Part shown: positions 19,325 to 27,553 of the stretch, piece by piece
How the letters are laid out: every line of letters starts with the position of its first letter
Numbering within the stretch: the first letter of the stretch is position 1
DNA from: Microbacterium sp. Se63.02b
Lineage (GTDB): Bacteria; Actinomycetota; Actinomycetes; Actinomycetales; Microbacteriaceae
Length of the DNA: 64,000 nt
Assembly: GCF_014171575.1 (NCBI RefSeq)
Contig: NZ_CP050453.1
Location: 372,001-436,000 of the forward strand
Reading direction: 5' to 3'
Program-made: the position numbers and the translations under genes
Notes under the pieces: model-generated
The model's input: the letters and a program-made list of their open reading frames with translations, nothing else
The model's database searches: none
Told to the model about the DNA's origin: nothing

Positions 19325-20276
19325 CCGCGGGAGGACCGAGCCGAACGAGCAGGGGTGTGAGCCACGTGGGACCTGTCGTCCTGGGGCTCGACGTCGGCGG
19401 ATCGAGCGTGAAGCACCTGCTCGCCCCCGCCCTGGCATCGATGGACGCTCCTCCGACACCGCTCGCCCGCGGCCGACACTCGACGCCCAAGGCCGCGCCC
19501 GTCGAGGGGCTGTCCGCCATCGTGGACTCCCTCCGCGGCGACGCCGACCTGGAGCGCGTGGTGCTGTCGATCCCGGGGCTCGTGGACGAGGCGGAGGGCG
19601 TCGTCGTGCGCTCGACCAACATCCCCTCGCTCGACGGCCGTCCGCTCGGTGCCCAGCTCAGCGGCGCACTCGGCGTCCCCGTCGATGTGATCAACGACGG
19701 CCACGCTGCGGCTGTCGCGGAGGCCTCGTGGGGTGCGGGCGCCGGCATCGACGATGTGTTCGTGCTCGCACTCGGCACCGGGATCGCGGGGGCGCACGTC
19801 GCGCACGGACGCGTCGTGCCCGGGGCGCACGGCTCCGCTGGGGAGCTCGGCCACATCACGATCGAGCCCGACGGCCACCTCTGCTCCTGCGGACGGCGCG
19901 GCTGCCTCGAGACCATCATCGGCGCCCCCGCTCTGCGCAGAGCCTGGGCGAAGGCCGGGGTGCGGGAGGTCCGGAGAAGCTGCTCGCGGCCAGCAACGCC
20001 GGGGATGCCGCGGCCACGGCGATCGTCGAGCGCGCATCGTCGGCGCTCGCCGAGGCGATCCTCACCCTCTGCGCCCTCGTGGACCCGGGGTGCATCGTCA
20101 TCGGCGGCGGACTCGCCCAGGCGCCGCACGAGCTCGTGACGCTCGCGGCGCGGTATGTGAGCGCGCGCGCCTCGTTCCACCGGGTTCCGCCCATCGTGCC
20201 CGCGACGCTCGGGGAGTGGGCGGGCGTGAACGGCACGGTGCTCACGGCGCTCCGTCGCCAGCACGCCCTGGTCTGA
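19321..20276 (+). CDS. ROK-family kinase (sugar or amino-sugar), frame broken once
   Basis: ROK kinases phosphorylate glucose, N-acetylglucosamine, N-acetylmannosamine and similar sugars. The N-terminal phosphate loop is 'VLGLDVGGSSVKHLLAP'. The ATP/adenosine region includes 'LGTGIAGAHVAHGRVVPG', and the zinc/sugar motif reads 'GELGHITIE...CSCGRRGCLE'. There is no DNA-binding domain, so it is an enzyme rather than a second regulator. A break near 19972 is repaired by one G (VREGPEKLLAAS). The GTG start at 19321 overlaps the ATPase stop; GTG 19357 is a shorter option. Its presence suggests that the imported compound contains or yields a sugar. Confidence 0.83.
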
Positions 20277-20300
20277 CTCCGCGGCAGGGGCGGGGGCGGG

Positions 20301-20693
20301 TCAGGCGGCCTTCATCTGGATCAGCTGGATGAGGTTGCCGCAGGTGTCGTCGAGCACCGCGACCCATGCCGTGCCGATATCGGTCGGCGGCTGGGTGAAG
20401 ACGACGCCGAGTCCGGTCAGGCGCGCATGCTCGGCGGCGAGGTCGTCGACGGCGAACTGAGCGAGCGGGATGCCGTCTTCGACGAGAGCATCGCGATACG
20501 GCTTGACCGCCGGGTGCCCGGAGGGCTCCAGCAGGAGCTCCGGTCCGTCGGGCGCTTCGGGCGACCGCACCGTGAGCCATGCGGCATCGCCGAGGGGGAT
20601 GTCGTGGTGCTTCGTGAAGCCGAGCACGTCGGTGTAGAACGCCAGAGCCGTGCGCTGGTCGTCGACGAAGATGCTTGTCAGTTCGATTCTCAT
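20301..20693 (-). CDS. VOC (glyoxalase/bleomycin-resistance fold) family protein
   Basis: The 130-residue protein opens 'MRIELTSIFVDDQRTALAFYTDVLGF', the standard first VOC half, and closes 'VLDDTCGNLIQLIQM', the second half with its metal-position carboxylates altered to Asn/Asp. The ATG at 20693 overlaps the stop of the upstream ArsR-type gene (ATGA), which decides the start. Pairing with a dedicated ArsR-like repressor suggests that it acts on a toxic small molecule. The substrate is not predictable. Confidence 0.85.
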   Translation of the reverse strand: MRIELTSIFVDDQRTALAFYTDVLGFTKHHDIPLGDAAWLTVRSPEAPDGPELLLEPSGHPAVKPYRDALVEDGIPLAQFAVDDLAAEHARLTGLGVVFTQPPTDIGTAWVAVLDDTCGNLIQLIQMKAA

Positions 20694-20971
20694 GGGGTGC
20701 TCCGTGTGTACGGCCACCGCTCGGCGATGCGGGCGAGAGGCTCCGGGTGGAAATAGTGGAACTTGGATCGTCCGCGTCGTTCCGTGGAGATCAGTTCCGC
20801 GGACTCGAGCACGGCGAGGTGCTGCGAGACGGCCTGTCGAGTCAGCGTCACACCGTGGCGCATGGTCAGGGTGGTGCAGATCTCGAACAGGGTCTGTCCG
20901 TCGTGCACCGACAGCTCGTCGAGGATGAGGCGCCTCGTCTCGTCATCGAGTGCGTGGAACAGATCGGTCAT
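20690..20971 (-). CDS. ArsR-type winged-helix transcriptional regulator
   Basis: A single winged-helix domain of 93 residues: 'DETRRLILDELSVHDGQTLFEICTTL' then recognition helix 'LTRQAVSQHLAVLESAELI' and the wing 'RRGRSKFHYFHPEPL'. No metal-binding cysteine motif is visible, so it belongs to the non-metal (YdfF/SdpR-like) branch. The ATG at 20971 fits the fold and lies 14 bases from an operator-like palindrome. It overlaps the VOC gene by 4 bases and probably controls it. Confidence 0.85.
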   Translation of the reverse strand: MTDLFHALDDETRRLILDELSVHDGQTLFEICTTLTMRHGVTLTRQAVSQHLAVLESAELISTERRGRSKFHYFHPEPLARIAERWPYTRSTP

Positions 20972-20984
20972 CCGTTCATGATAG

Positions 20985-21000
20985 GCAAGTGGAGACTTGC
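20985..21000. promoter_or_regulatory. Operator-like palindrome of ArsR/VOC operon
   Basis: GCAAGT-ggag-ACTTGC is a perfect 6-bp dyad, 14 bases upstream of the ArsR start on the minus strand. A TATCAT -10-like box follows on that strand (20978-20983), so the dyad lies at the promoter. This is the expected place for autorepression. Confidence 0.6.
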
Positions 21001-21025
21001 ATATCAAGGGATACGCGGTGTCGCT

Positions 21026-21104
21026 GAGTGCACGGCCTCTTGCCGAGTGCACGGCTTCCGTGCGTCGGTACGCCGTGCACTCGACGACAAGCCGTGCACT
21101 CGGC
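21026..21104. repeat. Four-copy GAGTGCACGGC dyad repeat
   Basis: The 11-mer GAGTGCACGGC occurs at 21026-21036 and 21046-21055 (extended), and inverted at 21072-21082 and 21089-21100. The outer pair makes a perfect 16-bp stem, 21042-21057 with 21089-21104. It lies between the divergent ArsR and SDR genes. A REP-like structural element or a multi-site operator are both possible. Confidence 0.6.
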
Positions 21105-21164
21105 GGCAGGACGGATGCTCGGGAGGGGAGAGGAGAGGAGGGGCATATGCCCAGGACACTCGCG

Positions 21165-21170
21165 TAAAAT
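21165..21170 (+). promoter_or_regulatory. Leaderless-type -10 box before SDR gene
   Basis: TAAAAT ends 7 bases before the ATG at 21178, and no Shine-Dalgarno sequence precedes that ATG. This is the usual layout of leaderless actinobacterial mRNAs. Confidence 0.55.
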
Positions 21171-21177
21171 CGGCACA

Positions 21178-22697
21178 ATGACCGACGCCCCCTCCGACGC
21201 TGCACCCGACCTCGGACCGGGCGTCGACCCCGACGATCTCGCCACGACTCTTCGCGTCCTCTCCGAGCTGCACCAGATCGACAACGAGCATCCGGACTTC
21301 GTCGCCGTGCGCCACGCGACCGCCGCGATGTTCAAGGCCGTCAAGCGCGTGCGCCGCAAGGAGATCCGCGACGCGATCGCCGAAGCCGACAAGGCCGTGG
21401 TCGCCCGCACCGCCACGGGAGCACCCGACCGCATCGACGACGAGACCCGCGGCAACGACCTCGCGACCAGTGTCGTGGACGCCCCGATCGCCGGCGAGCT
21501 GCTCAAGCGCGCAACTGCTACATCTGCAAGCAGCCGTACACGCAGGTCGACGCCTTCTACCACCAGCTCTGCCCCGACTGCGCGCGCTTCAGCCACGGCA
21601 AGCGCAACGCCCGCACCGACCTCACCGGCAAGCGCGCCCTGCTCACGGGCGGCCGCGCCAAGATCGGCATGCACATCGCGCTGCGGCTGCTCCGCGACGG
21701 CGCGCACACCACGATCACCACTCGCTTCCCTCGCGATGCCGTGCGCCGCTTCTCGGCCCTGCCCGACTCGGCCGACTGGCTGCACCGACTGCGCGTCGTC
21801 GGCATCGACCTGCGCGACCCCGCCCAGGTGATCGGCCTCGCCGACTCGGTCGCGGCTCAAGGTCCGCTCGACATCCTCATCAACAACGCGGCCCAGACCG
21901 TTCGCCGCTCGCCCGGTGCGTACTCGCTGCTCGCGGATGCCGAGCTGCAGCCCCTGCCCGACGGACCGCTGCCCGAGATGGAGACGTTCGGGCACACCGC
22001 CGACCCGCATCCGCAGGCGCTGCAGGCCTCCGTCGATGCGCATCCGCTGCTCTCGGTCGCAGCCCTCGGCGGCACGGTCGCCGAGCAGGGCGGGCAGGCC
22101 CTCACGGCCGAAGACCTCGCCAGGCTCGCCATGGCTCCCGGCTCCTCGTCGCTCGAGAAGCACGCCGACGGCACGGCCATCGACGCGGGAGGACTCGTGC
22201 CCGATGTGAACCGCGTCAACAGCTGGGTGCAGTCGATCGAGCAGGTCGATCCGCTCGAGATGCTCGAGGTGCAGCTCGCGAACACCACCGCGCCCTTCCT
22301 GCTGATCAGTCGTCTTCGGGCGTCGATGGCCGCGTCGTCGTCGCACCGGAAGTACGTCGTGAACGTCTCGGCGATGGAGGGGCAGTTCTCCCGCCGCTAC
22401 AAGGGTCCTGGGCACCCGCACACGAACATGGCCAAGGCGGCTCTGAACATGCTGACCCGCACCAGTGCGGGCGAGATGCTCGAGAAGGACGGCATCCTGA
22501 TGACCGCGGTCGACACCGGCTGGATCACCGACGAGCGTCCGCACTACACGAAGGTGCGCCTGGCCGAAGAAGGCTTCCACGCCCCGCTCGACCTCGTCGA
22601 CGGCGCCGCCCGCGTGTACGACCCGATCGTGCGCGGCGAGGCCGGCGAAGACATCCACGGCGTGTTCCTGAAGGACTACGAGCCCAGCCCCTGGTGA
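21178..22697 (+). CDS. Large SDR oxidoreductase with N-terminal four-cysteine knuckle, frame broken once
   Basis: After about 110 residues of helical leader comes 'NCYICKQPY' and 14 residues later 'LCPDCARFSH', a CxxC...CxxC zinc-knuckle-like unit. A full short-chain dehydrogenase follows: cofactor loop 'ALLTGGRAKIGMHIA', 'LDILINNAAQT', catalytic Ser in 'NVSAMEGQFSRRYKG', and 'NMAKAALNML' replacing the usual YxxxK region. The loss of the canonical Tyr should be checked (nearest Tyr is in RRYKG). The break near 21512 is restored by one G (LLKARNCYICK). The repaired length of about 506 residues is twice a classical SDR. The substrate is unknown. Confidence 0.8.
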
Positions 22698-22710
22698 CGG
22701 CGAGTGCGCG

Positions 22711-23049
22711 TCAGTGGGCGCGTTCGGCGAGGTTCGCCGAGGCCCACTGCCCCAGCTGATCGAGGATCGGCAACAGGCCGGTCCCGCTCGGGGTGAGCGC
22801 ATACGACACGGTGACCGGCGGGCCGGGGTCGACCGTGCGGGCCACGAGCCCGGCATCGGCGAGTTCCGCCAGTCGGTCGGACAGCACGGTGTCGCTGATG
22901 CCGGCGACGGCGCGGCGAAGGACGACGAAGGTCGAGGGCCCGCCTCCGAGCGACGACACGATCATGCCGTTCCACCGTTTTCCGAGCACGCTGAAGGCCA
23001 GTGTGACGGCGGCGTCGCACACCTGACGCTCTTCCTCGACCTCGGCCAT
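22711..23049 (-). CDS. HxlR-family transcriptional regulator
   Basis: The 112-residue winged helix has the HxlR layout: 'CDAAVTLAFSVLGKRWNGMIVSSL' with a single N-terminal Cys (YodB-like redox sensing position), then 'VAGISDTVLSDRLAELADAGLV' and the wing 'VSYALTPSG'. It is transcribed divergently from an azoreductase, the pairing typical of Cys-based quinone/diamide sensors that repress an FMN reductase. Confidence 0.88.
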   Translation of the reverse strand: MAEVEEERQVCDAAVTLAFSVLGKRWNGMIVSSLGGGPSTFVVLRRAVAGISDTVLSDRLAELADAGLVARTVDPGPPVTVSYALTPSGTGLLPILDQLGQWASANLAERAH

Positions 23050-23126
23050 GCCCACATCCTACCCGTGCTACGTTAACCAATGTCGCTCATAAAAAGCTAG
23101 TGACTACGAAAACGAGAGGTAGGCCC

Positions 23127-23783
23127 ATGTCCCTGTTCCGCCTGGATGCCAGCATCCTTCCCGCGTCGTCCGCCAGCCGCGCGCTCGCCGACATCGTCGA
23201 GGCCGAGTGGACCGCGTCCCACCCCGACTCGACCGTGCTCCGCCGCGACCTGGCCAGCGACCCGGTGCCGGCGACCGCGTGGGCGGATGCCGTCACAGGC
23301 GGCTTCGTCGACGAGGCGCAGCGCACCCCCGCACAGAACGAGGCCCGCGCGCTCGCGACGTCGTTCGCCGACGAGCTGATCAGCGCCGACGCGCTGCTCA
23401 TCGCCGTGCCGCTGTACAACTACGGGGTCTCGCAGCACTTCAAGACCTGGTTCGACCTGGCCTACACCGACTCGCGCATCGACCCGACAGGCACGGCGCT
23501 CAACGGCAAGCCCGCGACGCTCGTCACAGTGCTCGGCGGCAACTACGCGGAGGGCTCGCCCAAGGAGGGCTGGGACCACTCGACCGGCTGGCTGCGCCGC
23601 GTGCTCGAAGACGTGTGGGGCCTCGACCTCCGCGTGGTGCAGCGTCCGTTCACGCTGGTCGGGGTGAACCCGGCGCTCGATGCGTTCGCCGACACCGCCC
23701 GCGAGCTCAAGGAGAACGCCGAGGCCGACGCCCGCACCTTCGGCCGCGAGCTGGCCGCGACGCGCGATCCTCGCGTGGCCTGA
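23127..23783 (+). CDS. azoR: FMN-dependent NADH azoreductase / quinone reductase
   Basis: A flavodoxin-fold reductase of 218 residues. The opening 'LFRLDASILPASSASRALAD' holds the FMN phosphate-binding Ser residues; 'VPLYNYGVSQHFKTWFDLA' is the AzoR signature, and 'VLGGNYAEGSPKEGWDH' forms the second flavin loop. It reduces quinones and azo compounds with NAD(P)H. The ATG at 23127 with gagagg upstream is preferred to the GTG at 23100. The divergent HxlR regulator probably controls it. Confidence 0.92.
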   Translation: MSLFRLDASILPASSASRALADIVEAEWTASHPDSTVLRRDLASDPVPATAWADAVTGGFVDEAQRTPAQNEARALATSFADELISADALLIAVPLYNYGVSQHFKTWFDLAYTDSRIDPTGTALNGKPATLVTVLGGNYAEGSPKEGWDHSTGWLRRVLEDVWGLDLRVVQRPFTLVGVNPALDAFADTARELKENAEADARTFGRELAATRDPRVA

Positions 23784-23814
23784 ACCCCGACTCCGTCCAC
23801 CTGTCGGGCGAGCG

Positions 23815-23854
23815 GACGGATGTCGGACCGGAGACCGCGTTCCGGTCCGACATC
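23815..23854. terminator. Perfect 16-bp hairpin between convergent genes
   Basis: 23815-23830 and 23839-23854 are exact inverted complements (stem ending CGGACCGGA) around an 8-base loop. It lies 30 bases past the azoR stop and before the convergent kinase stop. No U-tract follows, so it may act as a bidirectional structural terminator. Confidence 0.6.
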
Positions 23855-23912
23855 CGTGAATCCCTCCGACATCCGTGCACTCGCGGGAGGATACCGGGGC
23901 GGAGCGGACGGG

Positions 23913-25012
23913 TCAGCCGAGGGGTGCGGGGTAGGGGTGCGGCAGCCAGACCGTCACGATCAGGCCCCCTCCCTGCGCGGGGTGAGCACCAGCGTGCCGC
24001 CGTGCGCCTGCGTGATGCGGTCGACGATCGCGAGGCCGAGACCCGCGCCGGCATGATCGTCGCTGCGGGTGCGCTCGGCACCGCGCTGGAACGGTTCCAC
24101 CAGCGTCGCCACGCGGTGGGCCGGCAGCACCTCGCCCGTGTTCTCGACCACGAGCGCGACCGCGTGCGGCATCGTATGCGTGCGCACCGCGACCGAGCCG
24201 CCGAACGACAGGTTGTGCACGATCGCATTGAGCACGAGGTTCGTGACAAGCTGCGGCAGCAGGGCCGCCGATCCGAGCACCGGGGCGGGAGCGCCACCCA
24301 CCTCCACCGCGACGCCTCGGCGATCCGCGAGCGGGACCAGTGCCTCCACCGCCTCCTCCGCGAGAAGCGAGAGGTCGACGATCTCGCGGGTGAACGTCCG
24401 ACGATCCGCGCGACTGAGCAGCAGCAGGGCCTCGGTCAGATCGATCGCGCGTGTGTTGACCTCTCGGAGGCGGGAGATCAGCGCATCCACATCGCGATCC
24501 GGATCGTCGCGCGCGACCTCGAGCAGGGTCTGCGAGATCGCGAGGGGCGTCCTCAGCTCGTGCGAGGCGTTGGCGGCGAAGCGCTGCTGCTCAGCCACAT
24601 GCGCCTCGAGCTGCTCGAGCATCGCATCGAACACGTCGGCGAGGTCGCGGAACTCGTCACGGCGTCCCGGAAGGCTCACCCGGTGCGACAGCGATCCCTG
24701 CGCCGCGAGCCGAGCCGCGTCGCCGATGCGCTCGAGCGGCGCCAGCATCCGTCCGGCGAGCAGCCATCCCCCGCCGAGGCCGAGCGCGAGCAGCACGACC
24801 ATGACCGTCGCGGCGACCGGCACGAAGGCGCGGATCAGGTCGGACCGGTTCGGTACGCGGAGGTCGGTGAGCACCGGGATCTGCACGTCAGGGACGTAGC
24901 GCAGCAGGTACAGGGCCACCGCGGCGAGCAGCAGCAGCCCCGACACCACGACGATCCCCGCATAGCTGAGCGTGAGCTTGAGGCGGGCGCTCATCCCGCG
25001 GCGCCTAGGCAT
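23913..25012 (-). CDS. Sensor histidine kinase (VanS-like position), frame broken near its end
   Basis: A membrane sensor kinase with two membrane helices (about residues 10-35 and 65-90) flanking a short extracytoplasmic loop, then a HAMP region ('GRMLAPLERIGDAARLAAQG'). The phosphoacceptor box is 'FAANASHELRTPLAISQTL', the N box 'NLVLNAIVHN', and the G box 'GAGLGLAIVDRI'. A stop at 23960 results from one missing G in a G run; the repaired end reads 'REGGGLIVTVWLP', normal for the family, and stops at 23913. The start at 25012 overlaps the regulator's end by 8 bases; 24994 is an alternative. It lies next to VanY/racemase/ligase genes. Confidence 0.88.
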
Positions 25013-25676
25013 CCGCATCCGTCCCGATCCGATACCCGACACCCGGCACGGTGAGGATCAGCCACGGCTCCCCCAGGCGCTTGCGCAGCGACGAGACCGT
25101 GATGCGCACGGCATTCGTGAACGGGTCGGCGTTCTCGTCCCAGGCGCGTTCGAGCAGCTCTTCGGCGCTGACGACCCCGCCGCCCGCGTCGACGAGCACC
25201 TCGAGCACGGCGAACTGCTTGCGGGTGAGGGCGACGTAACGGTCGTCGCGGTACACCTCGCGGCGGAACGGATCCAGACGCAGCCCGGCGACCTCCAGCA
25301 CAGGCGGACGGCTGCGCTGGCGTCGTCGATCGAGGGCACGCAGGCGCAGCACGAGCTCCCGCAGCTCGAACGGTTTGGTGAGGTAGTCGTCGGCTCCGAT
25401 CTCGAAACCCGTCGCCTTGTCGTCGAGGCGGTCGGCGGCGGTCAGCATCAGGATCGGGATGCCGCTGCCCGAGGCCACGATCCATCGGGCGATGTCGTCG
25501 CCGGAGGGACCGGGCACGTCGCGGTCGAGCACGGCGATGTCGTAGGCGTTGATGCTCAGCAGCTCCAGCGCGGTGTCGCCGTCGCCGGCGATGTCGGCCG
25601 CGATCGCCTCCAGGCGCAGGCCGTCGCGCACCGCCTCGGCGAGGTAGGGCTCGTCCTCGACGATCAGCACACGCAT
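25005..25676 (-). CDS. OmpR/PhoB-type response regulator (VanR-like position)
   Basis: 223 residues: receiver domain with the acidic pair at residues 8-9 in 'IVEDEP', a phospho-Asp in 'AVLDRDVPGPSG' and Lys in 'YLTKPFELREL', followed by a winged-helix DNA-binding domain ('VALTRKQFAVLEVLV', 'VRITVSSLRKRLG', 'VPGVGYRIG'). The ATG at 25676 is chosen because the longer reading lacks receiver homology. It overlaps the kinase gene, and is divergent from the cell-wall operon it likely controls. Confidence 0.9.
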   Translation of the reverse strand: MRVLIVEDEPYLAEAVRDGLRLEAIAADIAGDGDTALELLSINAYDIAVLDRDVPGPSGDDIARWIVASGSGIPILMLTAADRLDDKATGFEIGADDYLTKPFELRELVLRLRALDRRRQRSRPPVLEVAGLRLDPFRREVYRDDRYVALTRKQFAVLEVLVDAGGGVVSAEELLERAWDENADPFTNAVRITVSSLRKRLGEPWLILTVPGVGYRIGTDADA

Positions 25677-25698
25677 GGCTGCGATCCTACGCAGTGCG

Positions 25699-25729
25699 GC
25701 ATATCGGGAGCATATGGAAAAGCGCATAC
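25699..25729. promoter_or_regulatory. Direct repeats GCATAT between regulator and VanY-like gene
   Basis: GCATAT at 25699-25704 and 25710-25715 lie 11 bases apart, one helical turn, with a weaker GCATAC at 25724-25729. Such direct repeats are how OmpR-family dimers bind. The site lies in the 87-base gap between the divergent regulator and VanY-like genes. Confidence 0.5.
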
Positions 25730-25763
25730 GCCCCGGCAACCGCGCCCCTTCTTCACTGGGAGC

Positions 25764-26435
25764 ATGAACACCCGCACCACCTCCCATCCCCCACGAGCGC
25801 GCCGTCGCCGTCGGGTCGTCGTCACCCTGGCCACTGCGGTCGCCGTGGTCGTCCTCGCGTTCGGCCTTCAGCAGTCGCTGTCGGTCGCCTTCGCCGACGC
25901 GACCCGCACCGGACCGGCGCCCTCACCCACTCCGGAGTACGACAGCGGAGACGTCACCGGCTCGGTCATCGCACCGAGCGAGGCCGACGGCGTGATCCGC
26001 GACGACGACAAGCCGACCGTGTTCGATGTGGACCGGGTCGCGATCGGCAACCTCGATCCCGCGCTGCGGGAGGCGTTGCAGCGCGCCGCATCCGACGCCG
26101 ACGCGGACGGCATCACGTTCCGGGTCAACAGCGGATGGCGCTCTCCCGCGCTGCAGGAGCGGATGCTGCAGGACGCGATCGTGCAGTACGGGTCGGAGGA
26201 CGAGGCCCGCCGCTGGGTGGCGACGCCGGAGACCTCGGAGCACGTGACGGGCGATGCGGTCGACCTGGGGCCGTGGCCCGCGCTGGACTGGCTCGCGCAA
26301 CGCGGATCGCGCTACGGGCTGTGCCAGATCTACGCCAACGAACCGTGGCATTACGAACTGCGTTCAGACGCCGTCGACGACGGGTGCCCGGAGATGCTCG
26401 CCGATCCGACCGCCGACCCGAGGATGACCCGATGA
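25764..26435 (+). CDS. VanY-like D,D-carboxypeptidase (M15B)
   Basis: A membrane-anchored zinc carboxypeptidase that removes the terminal D-Ala from peptidoglycan stems. The ATG at 25764 gives 223 residues: Arg-rich start, one membrane anchor (about residues 19-38), an extracytoplasmic linker, then M15 motifs 'NSGWRSPALQERML', zinc site 'SEHVTGDAVDLG' (SxHxxGxAxD) and 'EPWHYEL' (ExxWH). It overlaps the racemase gene by 4 bases (ATGA). Together with the racemase and ligase it could clear ordinary D-Ala-D-Ala termini. Confidence 0.88.
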   Translation: MNTRTTSHPPRARRRRRVVVTLATAVAVVVLAFGLQQSLSVAFADATRTGPAPSPTPEYDSGDVTGSVIAPSEADGVIRDDDKPTVFDVDRVAIGNLDPALREALQRAASDADADGITFRVNSGWRSPALQERMLQDAIVQYGSEDEARRWVATPETSEHVTGDAVDLGPWPALDWLAQRGSRYGLCQIYANEPWHYELRSDAVDDGCPEMLADPTADPRMTR

Positions 26436-27553
26436 CCACTGTTCTCGCACCGCAGCGTGCCACCTTCTCGCGGCTGCATGCCCCCACGCTGTGTACGCTG
26501 CCGACGGCCGTCGCCGAGAACGTGCATCGCGTGCGGGCGGCCACGACCGCCCGCATCATGGCCGTCGTGAAGGCCGACGGCTACGGGCACGGGGCGGTCG
26601 CGGTCGCGACGGCCGCGGTCGCCGCGGGGGCGGGATGGCTCGGGGTGACAGATGTCGGCGAGGCGCGCGCGCTCCGGGAGTCGGGACTCTCGGTGCCGAT
26701 CCTGTCGTGGCTGAATCCGTCGGGCGTGGATGCCGAGGAAGCCGCGACGCAGCGGGTCGACATCGCGGTCGGCTCCGCGGAGGAGCTGCGCCAGCTGATC
26801 GCCGATGCCGGGCGTCCGGTGCGTGTGCACCTGCACCTCGACACCGGCATGGCCAGAGGCGGGAGTCCGCTCGACGAGTGGCCGGAACTGCTCCGCCTCG
26901 CCCGCTCCGGTCGGGGCAGGGTCGAGGTGGTGGGGGTGATGGGCCATCTGCCCCGCGCGGACGAGGGGGACCCGGCGGCGAACGCGGCTGCGGTGCTGCG
27001 CATGCGGCAGGGGCGCGACGCCGTGCTGCGGGCCGGCTTCGGACCGGTGCTCGTGCACCTCGCCGCGACCTCCGGTGCGCTGACCGATCCGGCGACGCAC
27101 TTCGGCATGGTGCGGATCGGCGCCGGCCTCGTGGGCATCGACCCGTCGGAGAGGACCGTGCTCGCCGGGGCGTCCCGCTGGACGGCGCCGGTCGTGCACA
27201 GCGTCCTCGCCTCCCCGGGCACCGCCGTCGGCTACGGCGGCGCGCACGTCACCGACCGGGAGACGCACCTCAGCGTCGTGGGGTGGGGTACGCCGACGGC
27301 ATCCCTCGGGAGCTGGCGCCGGATGCGGGCGTCGAGATCGGGGGATGCGGCACCCGATCGTGGGGAGGGTGTCGATGGACCAGATCGTCGTCGACACCGG
27401 CGCGGTGCTGTTCCCCGCGGCACCGTCGCGACCGTGTTCGGACCCGACGGGGGAGCGGTGCCCGCCGTGCAGGATTGGGCGCGATGGGCAGGGAGCATCC
27501 CGCACACGGTCGTCACCGGCATCGGCACACGGGTGCAGAGGAGCGTGGCATGA
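26432..27553 (+). CDS. PLP-dependent alanine (or serine) racemase, frame broken three times
   Basis: Fold-type III racemase: catalytic PLP lysine in 'IMAVVKADGYGHGAVAVA', conserved 'MARGGSPLDEWPEL' and 'VRIGAGLVGIDPSER', second catalytic base Tyr in 'VVGVGYADGIPREL', and 'GRVSMDQIVVD'. Three breaks (about 27290, 27343, 27418) each need one base in a G or C run; three single losses return the frame to the original, so the stop at 27553 is right. The repaired protein of about 374 residues has no membrane domain. In VanC/E/G clusters the racemase VanT has such a domain at its N-terminus; here an acyltransferase-like membrane protein is encoded separately two genes on. Confidence 0.88.
   Translation: MTTVLAPQRATFSRLHAPTLCTLPTAVAENVHRVRAATTARIMAVVKADGYGHGAVAVATAAVAAGAGWLGVTDVGEARALRESGLSVPILSWLNPSGVDAEEAATQRVDIAVGSAEELRQLIADAGRPVRVHLHLDTGMARGGSPLDEWPELLRLARSGRGRVEVVGVMGHLPRADEGDPAANAAAVLRMRQGRDAVLRAGFGPVLVHLAATSGALTDPATHFGMVRIGAGLVGIDPSERTVLAGASRWTAPVVHSVLASPGTAVGYGGAHVTDRETHLSVVGWGTPTASLGSWRRMRASRSGDAAPDRGEGVDGPDRRRHRRGAVPRGTVATVFGPDGGAVPAVQDWARWAGSIPHTVVTGIGTRVQRSVA

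Noticed and set aside
17650..20139. Apparent fusion of ABC ATPase to ROK kinase in one frame
   Set aside because: It only exists because of one lost and one gained base. The expected TGA overlaps a GTG at 19321-19324 as in the rest of the operon.
19321..20276. Second ROK protein as another transcriptional regulator
   Set aside because: It lacks the N-terminal winged helix and starts directly with the kinase phosphate loop.
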